NCBI GenBank assembly: GCA_046496945.1
Contig: JAWOGL010000062.1
Coordinates: forward strand, 1-8,948
Origin: Desulfonatronovibrio sp046496945
Lineage (GTDB): Bacteria > Desulfobacterota > Desulfovibrionia > Desulfovibrionales > Desulfonatronovibrionaceae
Length of the DNA: 8,948 nucleotides
Direction: 5' to 3'
In this document: piece by piece, positions 1 to 6,252 of the stretch
How the letters are laid out: each line of letters begins with the position of its first letter
Position numbering within the stretch: position 1 is the first letter of the stretch
The notes under the pieces: model-generated
Seen by the model: the letters and a program-made list of their open reading frames with translations, nothing else
What the model was told of the DNA's origin: nothing
Database searches by the model: none
Program-made: the position numbers and the translations under genes

Positions 1-1
1 T

Positions 2-118
2 CTGGGCAGATATTATCCGGGCATGGATAATTGTCTGCTCATGGCCTGTACCGAAAAAATCAGCAGGCAGGACATCGGCATCCTGGCCGAACTCATCAGA
101 GGCATCATCAGCGCCTGA
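2..118 (+). CDS. gcvPA: Glycine dehydrogenase (decarboxylating) subunit 1, C-terminal fragment
   Basis: Only the last 38 codons plus TGA are in the window; the 5' part lies upstream. The reading frame gives LGRYYPGMDNCLLMACTEK and then an amphipathic helix ending in RGIISA. This matches the C-terminal end expected of the N-terminal-half subunit of two-subunit P-protein, whose products often end with a 'YPG...N.LL...TE' segment. With GcvPB it forms the PLP-dependent glycine decarboxylase of the glycine cleavage system in the cytoplasm. The identification is strengthened by gcvPB lying next downstream on the same strand. The two genes are normally nearly contiguous; here a structured repeat separates them, and homology to the second repeat copy begins at about this gene's stop codon. 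Confidence 0.85.
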   Translation: MGRYYPGMDNCLLMACTEKISRQDIGILAELIRGIISA

Positions 119-343
119 CAGCGTGTTGAAAAAGTCCTTACCAGGCAGGTTGTTCAAAAATTCCAAGCGACAGTCCGGCACCCACTTAGGACGCTACTAA
201 AGACTTATGCCGGGATAATGCTCTTTTCAGTGGGTGCCGGATAAACAGCAAAAAAAGTTCAAGGTCGCGGCGTATTCAGGATACGTAAGAGTTTGAACTT
301 TTTGCAGCGACAAAGCCAATTGGGAGATTTTCAACAACCTGCC
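116..343. repeat. Structured dispersed repeat (MITE-like), copy 1, between gcvPA and gcvPB
   Basis: Positions 116-162 match 8817-8863 at 45 of 47 bases. Positions 247-271 and 289-320 match 8876-8900 and 8917-8948 with one mismatch each. The element is full of inverted repeats. An outer pair is 144-159 (GGCAGGTTGTTCAAAA) with 328-343, one mismatch; TGTTGAAAA at 124-132 can also pair with 328-336. A perfect 13-bp pair is 174-186 (TCCGGCACCCACT) with 229-241. An inner pair is 252-262 (AAAAAGTTCAA) with 293-303, and within it a small CGTAT/ATACG hairpin is at 271-275 and 281-285. No transposase-like coding is visible. A non-autonomous MITE or REP/BIME-like element is the best reading; the family name is unknown to me. 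The outer boundaries are approximate. Confidence 0.8.
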
Positions 344-406
344 AAGTCCTGATACCCGGATACAAAAACAGGCGGTATTTGCGGCAAACAGTTCAATTGG
401 CAAAAT

Positions 407-413
407 AGAAGGA
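407..413 (+). promoter_or_regulatory. Ribosome binding site of gcvPB
   Basis: AGAAGGA lies 7 nt before the ATG at 421 and supports that start. It lies downstream of the inserted repeat, so gcvPB keeps its own translation signal even though its distance from gcvPA is large. Confidence 0.8.
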
Positions 414-420
414 AACATAA

Positions 421-1860
421 ATGAAAACAATTTTCCAGCATTCCACCCCGGGCCGCTTAAGCCCTTATCAGGATAAACCTGAGTTAAACCCTGAAACATA
501 TCTGCCCGGAGAATTGACCAGGAGCGTCCCTCCTGACCTGCCCCGGGTGAGCGAACTGGATGTGGTCCGCCACTTCACCAGATTGTCCCGGCGCAACTTC
601 GGGGTGGACTCAAATTTTTATCCCCTTGGTTCCTGTACCATGAAATATAACCCAAAATTCATGGAACATATTGCCTCCCTGCCGGGGTTTACCGACCTGC
701 ATCCCCTGCTTCCCCAGCTTAAAGGAGCCGGTCTCTATACCCAGGGAGCCCTGCAGGTCATATATGAGCTGGAAGATCTGCTCTGCCGGATTACCGGAAT
801 GGACGCCTACACTCTTCAGCCCATGGCCGGAGCACACGGCGAGCTTACCGGGGCCATGCTCATGGCAGCCTATCACAACAAAAAGGGCAACCCCAAGAAA
901 ACCATTATTGTTCCGGATTCAGCCCATGGCACCAACCCTTCTTCAGCCGCCATAGCCGGGTATGACGTTTTAACCATCAAATCAAAAAACGGAATTATTG
1001 ATCCGTCAGCCCTTAAAGAAGTACTCAATGAACACGTGGCCGGAATCATGATGACCTGTCCCAACACCCTGGGACTTTTTGAGACACATCTTCCTGAAAT
1101 CGTGGAATTGATCCATGCAGTGGATGGTCTTCTTTATTACGACGGGGCAAACCTCAACGCTATTCTGGGCCGAATGCTTCCGGGCGAGGCCGGCTTTGAC
1201 GTGGTCCATCTGAACCTGCATAAGACATTCGGCACTCCCCACGGCAGCGGCGGGCCGGGATCTGGTCCGGTGGGAGTAAGCAGTAAACTCGAACCTTTTC
1301 TGCCGGTATCCAGAGTGGTCCGCCTGGAAGACGGACAGTTCTTTCTGAATTATGACTATCCTGATTCCATAGGTTATATCGCCCCTTTTTACGGCAACTT
1401 CGGAGTCATGCTCAAGGCTTACGCCTATATCCTGCGCCTGGGACGGCAGGGTCTGCTGCGGGTTTCTGAAAACGCGGTACTCTCAGCTAATTATCTCCGT
1501 AAAAAACTGGAAGATCATCTGGAGATCCCGTATAACAGACTGTGCATGCACGAATTTGTGGCCTCTGCAGTGAATCAGGCCCAGAAAGGAGTCAGAGCCG
1601 TGGATATTGCCAAGGCCCTTCTGGATAAGGGTCATTACGCTCCCACGGTTTATTTCCCCCTTATTGTCAAGGAATGCCTGATGATTGAGCCAACTGAAAC
1701 CGAGAGCAAGGAAACTCTGGATATTTTTATTGATGACCTGCTGGACATCCTCATGAAAATAGAAAGCGATCCAGGGGAAATCACCAGCTCTCCCGTGAAC
1801 ACACCGGTTTCCAGGCTGGACGAAGTCCTGGCCGCCAGAAGCATGCGCCTTTGCAGCTGA
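421..1860 (+). CDS. gcvPB: Glycine dehydrogenase (decarboxylating) subunit 2
   Basis: This 479-aa protein is the catalytic C-terminal-half subunit of two-subunit P-protein; it decarboxylates glycine with PLP and passes the aminomethyl group to lipoyl-GcvH. Visible family motifs are the GSCTMKYNP segment (residues 70-78), AHGTNPSSA (168-176), YYDGANLNA (239-247), and the PLP-lysine block NLHKTFGTPHGSGGPG with the Schiff-base lysine expected at K268. The length is normal for GcvPB, and the ATG at 421 has a good Shine-Dalgarno. The gene is intact. It follows gcvPA after a 302-nt gap holding the repeat element and is followed 30 nt later by lpdA, which fits a gcv operon. The gcvT and gcvH genes are not in the window and may lie upstream of gcvPA. 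Confidence 0.97.
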   Translation: MKTIFQHSTPGRLSPYQDKPELNPETYLPGELTRSVPPDLPRVSELDVVRHFTRLSRRNFGVDSNFYPLGSCTMKYNPKFMEHIASLPGFTDLHPLLPQLKGAGLYTQGALQVIYELEDLLCRITGMDAYTLQPMAGAHGELTGAMLMAAYHNKKGNPKKTIIVPDSAHGTNPSSAAIAGYDVLTIKSKNGIIDPSALKEVLNEHVAGIMMTCPNTLGLFETHLPEIVELIHAVDGLLYYDGANLNAILGRMLPGEAGFDVVHLNLHKTFGTPHGSGGPGSGPVGVSSKLEPFLPVSRVVRLEDGQFFLNYDYPDSIGYIAPFYGNFGVMLKAYAYILRLGRQGLLRVSENAVLSANYLRKKLEDHLEIPYNRLCMHEFVASAVNQAQKGVRAVDIAKALLDKGHYAPTVYFPLIVKECLMIEPTETESKETLDIFIDDLLDILMKIESDPGEITSSPVNTPVSRLDEVLAARSMRLCS

Positions 1861-1890
1861 AGCCTGAAGGGCTGACATGGAAGACACATT

Positions 1891-3237
1891 ATGAATTATG
1901 ATCTTATTGTCATGGGCTGCGGCCCGGGCGGATACCAGGCTGCCCTCAAAGGTGCCCGGAATAATTTAAAAACAGCTGTGGTGGATCCCGGGGATATCGG
2001 CGGAACTTGTCTTAACCGGGGCTGCGTGCCCACCAAACTTTTCCTGGGAGCGACTTCCGCCCTCACCCATCTGGAAAGTCAGAAAAAACTCCGTCTGGCC
2101 CGGGGCCAGGCATCCATTGACCTGACCAGGCTTCAAGCCCGCAAAAAAGGCATAGTCAGCGCTTCCAGAAAAGCCATGCGGGCGGGTCTGGAAAAACTGG
2201 GAGTGGATATATTTACCGGCAGAGGCCGCCTGACCGGGCCGGACAAAATCCAGGTTAATGATGACCAGCTTGGTTTTAACCGCCTCATAGTGGCCACGGG
2301 CTCAAGTTCAGGACACCCCCCGGGCCTTGAACCCGACAACCGGACGGTTCTTACTTCCACCGCCGCCCTGGAGCTGGCTGCTGTTCCTGAATCTCTGGTT
2401 ATAATCGGGGCCGGAGCAGTAGGCCTGGAGATCGGACAGATTTTTCACCGCCTGGGTACGCGCATAACCCTGATCGAAGCCCTGGACAGAATCGCTCCCA
2501 TGGAAGACGAACAGGTTTCCCGGGAGCTTGCCGGTCATCTCCAGAGAGAACGGTGGGATATCCGCACCAGCACCAGAGTGGTAAAGCATTCCCTGGAAAA
2601 ATCCAGGCTCCGGATACATCTGGATAACCAGGAGGAAATAGAAGCTGACAAATGTCTGCTGGCCCTGGGCAGAAAACCCAACAGCGCTGAACTCGGCCTG
2701 GAGGCTGCAGGTATTTCAGTGTCTGGTCCGGGCTGGATCAGCACCGATCAGAATCTCCTGGCTTCGCAAAATATTTACGCTGTCGGAGATGTAAACGGCC
2801 GGTCCATGTATGCCCATGCAGCCACTGATCAGGCTGAATTTGCAGTGAATCACATCCTTGGCCGGACCACCGCGCCTTACCATGAAAGCCCTATGCCCGG
2901 ATGCGTTTACGGATCACTGGAGATCATCAGGACCGGCCTGAGCCGGAAAGACCTTGTTTCTGCGGGTACGGCCCATCATGTGTCTGCGGCCGCTCTGGCA
3001 GCCAACCCCATCATTCAGAGTCACGGCCGGATCCAGGGCTTTATCAAGGTATTCTGGTCCGACAGCCGGGTGGTGGGCATCACCGGGATCGGCCACGGTC
3101 TTTCCTCGCTCATCACCCTGGCTCAGGTCATTACCTCCCAGCAATGGACCAGAAAAGACGTTCACAAATATGTATTTGCACATCCCACCCTGGATGAAGC
3201 CCTGCGGGAGGCCCTCCTGGCTCCGCTCAGCCAATAA
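1891..3237 (+). CDS. lpdA: Dihydrolipoyl dehydrogenase (L-protein of the glycine cleavage system)
   Basis: This 448-aa flavoprotein reoxidises dihydrolipoamide on GcvH, reducing NAD+. The FAD-binding GxGxxG is GCGPGG at residues 9-14. The redox-active disulfide is in GGTCLNRGCVPTK (C40 and C45). The NAD-binding GAGAVG is at 173-178, and the second FAD motif is NIYAVGDVNG at 294-303. The C-terminal dimerisation domain ends with HPTLDE, giving the catalytic pair H431 and E436. All active-site residues are present; the usual HxHPT is FxHPT here. The start at ATG 1891 is supported by GGAAGA 6 nt upstream. It lies 30 nt after gcvPB, so it is probably dedicated to glycine cleavage, although it could also serve a 2-oxoacid dehydrogenase complex elsewhere. 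A paralogous disulfide reductase such as mercuric reductase is unlikely given the HPTLDE end and the context. Confidence 0.93.
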   Translation: MNYDLIVMGCGPGGYQAALKGARNNLKTAVVDPGDIGGTCLNRGCVPTKLFLGATSALTHLESQKKLRLARGQASIDLTRLQARKKGIVSASRKAMRAGLEKLGVDIFTGRGRLTGPDKIQVNDDQLGFNRLIVATGSSSGHPPGLEPDNRTVLTSTAALELAAVPESLVIIGAGAVGLEIGQIFHRLGTRITLIEALDRIAPMEDEQVSRELAGHLQRERWDIRTSTRVVKHSLEKSRLRIHLDNQEEIEADKCLLALGRKPNSAELGLEAAGISVSGPGWISTDQNLLASQNIYAVGDVNGRSMYAHAATDQAEFAVNHILGRTTAPYHESPMPGCVYGSLEIIRTGLSRKDLVSAGTAHHVSAAALAANPIIQSHGRIQGFIKVFWSDSRVVGITGIGHGLSSLITLAQVITSQQWTRKDVHKYVFAHPTLDEALREALLAPLSQ

Positions 3238-3269
3238 CAAATATTCCCTGATTTCAGGTCAATTAATCC

Positions 3270-3298
3270 TTGACTACACATCTTCAGCGGGATATGAA
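3270..3298 (+). promoter_or_regulatory. Predicted sigma70 promoter of rpmH
   Basis: TTGACT (3270-3275, 5/6 to the -35 consensus), a 17-nt spacer, then TATGAA (3293-3298, 4/6 to the -10). Transcription would begin near 3305, giving a leader of about 25 nt with AAGGAG at 3316-3321. It lies in the AT-rich 92-nt gap between lpdA and rpmH and would separate the ribosomal block from the gcv genes. Only the sequence match supports it. Confidence 0.55.
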
Positions 3299-3329
3299 AT
3301 TTATTTACTTTTTTTAAGGAGAAAAGATC

Positions 3330-3464
3330 ATGAAACGAACATATCAACCAAGCAACATTAAAAGAAAACGCAGCCACGGCTTTCGTGTCCGCATGAAAAC
3401 CAAGAGCGGCCGCATTATTATCAACAGAAGAAGGGCCAAGGGCAGGAAAAAATTGTCCGTTTAA
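3330..3464 (+). CDS. rpmH: 50S ribosomal protein L34
   Basis: This 44-residue, very basic protein begins MKRTYQPSNIKRKRSHGF and ends RRRAKGRKKLSV, the unmistakable L34 pattern (MKRTYQPS at the start, RRRAKGRxxL at the end). Its length is normal for the family. L34 is a component of the large ribosomal subunit. The ATG is preceded by AAGGAG (3316-3321) with an 8-nt spacer. The gene is too short for ordinary ORF cut-offs. Its last 13 nt overlap the proposed ATT start of rnpA, so the two are likely translationally coupled. The rpmH-rnpA-yidD-yidC order after it is the conserved bacterial arrangement. Confidence 0.97.
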   Translation: MKRTYQPSNIKRKRSHGFRVRMKTKSGRIIINRRRAKGRKKLSV

Positions 3465-3817
3465 CTTTTGACAGGCATTTACGAGTAACCAAACGGCCCC
3501 TTTTTCAGGAATGTTATTCCAGGGGCCGTCGTTATTTTACGCCTGATTTCATCATTTTTGTCCGGGCCAACCAGCTCAATCACTGGCGGCTGGGTATCGC
3601 CGCCTCCAGAAAAGTAGGCCCGGCAGTGAAACGCAACAGGGTAAAAAGGCTGATCAGGGAATGTTTCCGGCTTAACCAGCACAACATCCCCATCAGGGCT
3701 GACATAGTTGTAGTCTGCAAAAAAAACACGGAAATCGCCAGCCTGAACCAGGCTGTGGTTAACCGGCAGATTATGGAACTTATCCCCAGGATCAGCGACA
3801 ACCTGCCTCAAGCCTGA
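3452..3817 (+). CDS. rnpA: Ribonuclease P protein component, probable ATT start
   Basis: From ATT at 3452 the frame gives 121 residues, a normal RnpA length. RnpA is the small basic protein that assists the RNase P RNA in maturing tRNA 5' ends. The N-terminus (RLTFDRHLRVTKRPLFQECY, residues 3-22) has the expected R-L-x-x-R-x-x-F pattern. It is followed by GRRYFTPDFIIFV and the signature KVGPAVKRNRVKRLIRE (54-70). No ATG, GTG or TTG occurs in this frame between the stop at 3359-3361 and the GTG at 3626. That GTG lies inside the RNR signature, so it cannot be the true start. ATT 3452 is preceded by AGGA (3444-3447) 4 nt upstream and overlaps rpmH. Coding identity is near certain; the exact start is inferred. 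Confidence 0.88.
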   Translation: MVRLTFDRHLRVTKRPLFQECYSRGRRYFTPDFIIFVRANQLNHWRLGIAASRKVGPAVKRNRVKRLIRECFRLNQHNIPIRADIVVVCKKNTEIASLNQAVVNRQIMELIPRISDNLPQA

Positions 3818-3960
3818 TCTCAGTTGCGCGGTTATCCGTAAACAGACATGCATCGTCAACCCAACACCCTGAAGGTTCTGAATGTCCGGGCGGGTACCAG
3901 TCCAAGACATTTATTTATCTGCCTGAATATTGAACATTGAGCCCTCAAGTCACCAAACAA

Positions 3961-4269
3961 ATGCGATATATTTTACAAAAAATCATAACCCTCTACCAGT
4001 TAGTTATCTCGCCTCTTATCCCTTGTGTTTGTCGCTTTCATCCTACATGTTCAGAATATTCCCGTGAAGCCATACAGACCTACGGTGCCTTTAAGGGGCT
4101 TTTACTTACAGGCCTGCGTCTTGCCAGGTGCAACCCTTTTTTCAGATCAGGCGCGGATCCTGTTCCCCGGGATTTTTCCCTGATAAATATTATTAAAAAA
4201 TTTGCCCGGCCTGGTGGTTTTAAACCTTTCCGGCCTGATAAATCCAGAGTTAGGAGCCAAAACAGATAA
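3961..4269 (+). CDS. yidD: Membrane protein insertion efficiency factor YidD
   Basis: This 102-aa protein has the YidD core: MRYILQKIITLYQLVISPLIP at the N-terminus, an amphipathic segment that associates with the inner face of the cytoplasmic membrane. It then has CRFHPTCSEYSREAIQTYG (about residues 24-42) and RCNPFFRSGADPVP. YidD is thought to assist YidC-dependent insertion. The C-terminal tail after DPVP (about 30 residues, basic) is somewhat longer than in typical 70-90-aa members. I chose ATG 3961 because it matches the family start; an in-frame TTG at 3937 would add eight residues. Neither has a clear Shine-Dalgarno sequence. A 143-nt gap after rnpA holds nothing I recognise. Its TAA overlaps the yidC ATG by one base (TAATG), so the two are coupled. 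Confidence 0.92.
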   Translation: MRYILQKIITLYQLVISPLIPCVCRFHPTCSEYSREAIQTYGAFKGLLLTGLRLARCNPFFRSGADPVPRDFSLINIIKKFARPGGFKPFRPDKSRVRSQNR

Positions 4270-6005
4270 TGGAAATACATAGAGTTCTCATAGCGGTAGT
4301 CTTGTCTCTTGGCGTGTTGGTATTGTGGAATTTCTTATTCCCGCCCGCCCCGTCCCAGCAGAGAACAACCCAGGACACCCAGGTGGAGGAACGCCGCGAC
4401 ACCCCGCAGGAAGAACAGCCATCCCAGCGTTCCTATGAATACGCTGCTGAGGATACCGAGGAATTTGAGGCCATGGAAGGCCGCCAGGTCAAGGTGGAAA
4501 CCCCTTTGTACAAAGCCACCCTGAATACTTCCGGCGGAGTTCTGGAACACTATGTTCTCAGGCAGTTCAAGCAGACTATAGAACAGGATTCTCCCAGTAT
4601 TGACCTCATTACCAGTAGATCGGTAAACCGGGGCCCCATGGGCCTGTCCTGGAACAGAATACCCACCTGGCTGGAAGGTGAATGGTCTGTGCAGGGAAAT
4701 GACATGGTCGTCGATCCCGGAGAGGAAAAGACCCTGACCTTTAAGGGCCGCATAGGCGGGATAGAAATTGTCAGGGAAATGACCTTTAATTCTGATTCTT
4801 ATGAAATCCACGAAAGTACGGATATAATAAACGTCACAGACTCCCAGATAACCGGAGACATGGCCAATATTCTGGCCACCCCGGCCTTTTCCGATGACCG
4901 CTACAACCCCACCAGGGTCGCCTACTTTGACAGCAGCGGGCTCAATCACGAAAAAGACAAACAGCTTGCTGAAGGCTTCAGCCATCAAAACGGGCTCAAG
5001 TGGAGCGGCATAGGCAACCATTATTTCCTTCTGGCCTTTGTCCCGGATGATCCCAAGAACGCAACCATACAGGCGGACCTGGAAAACGAAATTTACAGAA
5101 TCGCGGTTTCCGAGCGCCTGAGTATTGATCCGGGCATGGCCCGGAGCCTGGGCGGAACTTATTATATAGGCCCCAAAGACCGGGATTACCTTCAGGAAGC
5201 TCCAAATGATCTGGATAAAGCCATACATTACGGATGGTTCAACGTAGTATCCAAGCCTCTGATTATTTCTCTTAATTACTTCCATAAACACACCGGAAAT
5301 TACGGGATAGCCATTTTACTGCTGACCCTGGTCATTAAAATAATTTTCTTTCCCCTGGCCCAGAAAAGCTATAAATCCATGAATCAGTTGAAAAAACTGC
5401 AGCCCATGATGGCCAAGATACGGGAAAAGTACAAAGAAGACCGTCAGAAAATGAACGAAGAAATGATGCGTCTGTATAAAACCTACAAGGTCAATCCCGC
5501 AGGAGGCTGTCTGCCCATTCTGGTTCAGATTCCTGTTTTTATCGCTCTTTACCAGGGCCTCATGGGAGCTGTGGAACTCAGACACGCCGCATTTATTTAT
5601 TATCTCCCCTTCACAGACATTATCTGGATGGCTGACCTTTCAGCCAAGGATCCTCTTTACATAACTCCTCTGGTCATGGGAGCGACCATGTTTCTGCAGC
5701 AGAAAATGGCGCCCGCTCCGGGCGATCCCCTGCAGGCCAAGATAATGCTGTTTCTGCCGCTGGTATTCATCTTCATATTCATCAGTTTTCCAGCGGGACT
5801 TGTGCTGTACTGGCTGACCAACAACGTTCTCTCCATAGGCCAGCAGTGGTGGGTGCTCCGAAATACCAGCAATAAACCCCTGGTAAAAGCGGACCAGGCA
5901 GGCGAGAAAGCGCAGGAAAAAAACACGCAGGATTCCGGTAAAAAGGAAAAACCACAAAAATCAGCGACAGCGGTCAAGTCCGGAAAGAAAAAGAAGAAAA
6001 AATAA
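4269..6005 (+). CDS. yidC: Membrane protein insertase YidC
   Basis: This 578-aa inner-membrane insertase is of the long Gram-negative type. Transmembrane segment 1 is at residues 6-25, and a large periplasmic beta domain spans about 30-330. The conserved insertase core starts near FNVVSKPLIISLNYFHKHTG (about 326-345), with a cytoplasmic coiled-coil hairpin (QKSYKSMNQLKKLQP onward) and the strongly conserved NPAGGCLP at 409-416. Further membrane segments lie at about 414-432, 466-482 and 490-525. The hydrophilic-groove position equivalent to E. coli R366 appears to be K357 (LVIKIIFFPL). The Lys-rich tail ends in a run of six lysines, which may contact ribosomes. AGGAG at 4252-4256 precedes the ATG by 12 nt, and the start overlaps the yidD stop. 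The protein inserts and folds membrane proteins alone or with Sec. Confidence 0.97.
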   Translation: MEIHRVLIAVVLSLGVLVLWNFLFPPAPSQQRTTQDTQVEERRDTPQEEQPSQRSYEYAAEDTEEFEAMEGRQVKVETPLYKATLNTSGGVLEHYVLRQFKQTIEQDSPSIDLITSRSVNRGPMGLSWNRIPTWLEGEWSVQGNDMVVDPGEEKTLTFKGRIGGIEIVREMTFNSDSYEIHESTDIINVTDSQITGDMANILATPAFSDDRYNPTRVAYFDSSGLNHEKDKQLAEGFSHQNGLKWSGIGNHYFLLAFVPDDPKNATIQADLENEIYRIAVSERLSIDPGMARSLGGTYYIGPKDRDYLQEAPNDLDKAIHYGWFNVVSKPLIISLNYFHKHTGNYGIAILLLTLVIKIIFFPLAQKSYKSMNQLKKLQPMMAKIREKYKEDRQKMNEEMMRLYKTYKVNPAGGCLPILVQIPVFIALYQGLMGAVELRHAAFIYYLPFTDIIWMADLSAKDPLYITPLVMGATMFLQQKMAPAPGDPLQAKIMLFLPLVFIFIFISFPAGLVLYWLTNNVLSIGQQWWVLRNTSNKPLVKADQAGEKAQEKNTQDSGKKEKPQKSATAVKSGKKKKKK

Positions 6006-6127
6006 CCAGACATTCACGCCGGCTGGTTAATATCCATGACCAGACGGTATGCTCTTTGAAATCTGAATTCCAATCATTCAGGCAAAATCAAAACCTGATA
6101 CCCTGAGCATTGTAGAGTCTCTGTCTG

Positions 6128-6186
6128 TCCGGCAGCGCGTATTTTTGACAGCGCTTTGCCTGCGTGCCCGAGTCGGGTCTGCCGGA
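6128..6186. other. Cloverleaf-like inverted-repeat region in the yidC-jag gap
   Basis: The 247-nt gap 6006-6252 has no gene I can support. It holds an outer 8-bp stem, TCCGGCAG (6128-6135) with CTGCCGGA (6179-6186). This encloses AGCGC/GCGCT (6134-6138 and 6151-6155, sharing two bases with the outer stem) and CCCG/CGGG (6167-6170 and 6174-6177). It could be an RNA fold in the jag leader, a decayed repeat, or chance. No U-tract follows, so it is not a standard terminator. Confidence 0.35.
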
Positions 6187-6241
6187 ACTGACCAACTATC
6201 TTCATGCCTTCAGAGGTACAGGGTTTGTTATCTATCATTAT

Positions 6242-6247
6242 AAGGAG
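6242..6247 (+). promoter_or_regulatory. Ribosome binding site of jag
   Basis: A consensus AAGGAG sits 5 nt before ATG 6253. It fixes the jag start. Confidence 0.85.
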
Positions 6248-6252
6248 TAACC

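Noticed and set aside
379..406. Possible gcvPB promoter TTGCGG/CAAAAT
   Set aside because: Both hexamers match the consensus only partly with a 16-nt spacer; too weak to call.
227..499. Minus-strand 90-aa ORF across the repeat, considered as a transposase remnant
   Set aside because: Its sequence shows no transposase motif and follows the inverted repeats and the gcvPB antisense strand; a shadow ORF.
3247..3258. CCTGATTTCAGG hairpin after lpdA as a terminator
   Set aside because: The stem is only 4-5 bp and no T-run follows.
3468..3473. Perfect -35 hexamer TTGACA after rpmH
   Set aside because: No -10-like hexamer occurs at 16-18 nt, and the site lies within the rnpA coding region.
3626..3817. 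A 63-aa protein starting at GTG 3626
   Set aside because: It begins inside the RnpA signature and lacks the conserved N-terminal half, which is present upstream in the same frame.
3829..3842. DnaA-box-like TTATCCGTA near rnpA, considered as an origin because rpmH-rnpA often lies near oriC
   Set aside because: It is a single imperfect match with no cluster of boxes, no AT-rich unwinding region and no dnaA gene in the window.
3848..3940. 31-codon ORF in the rnpA-yidD gap
   Set aside because: No ribosome binding site, no recognisable protein features, and such an ORF is expected by chance.
6145..6150. Perfect -35 hexamer TTGACA in the jag leader
   Set aside because: The expected -10 region is GC-rich (CCGAGT), so there is no supported promoter.
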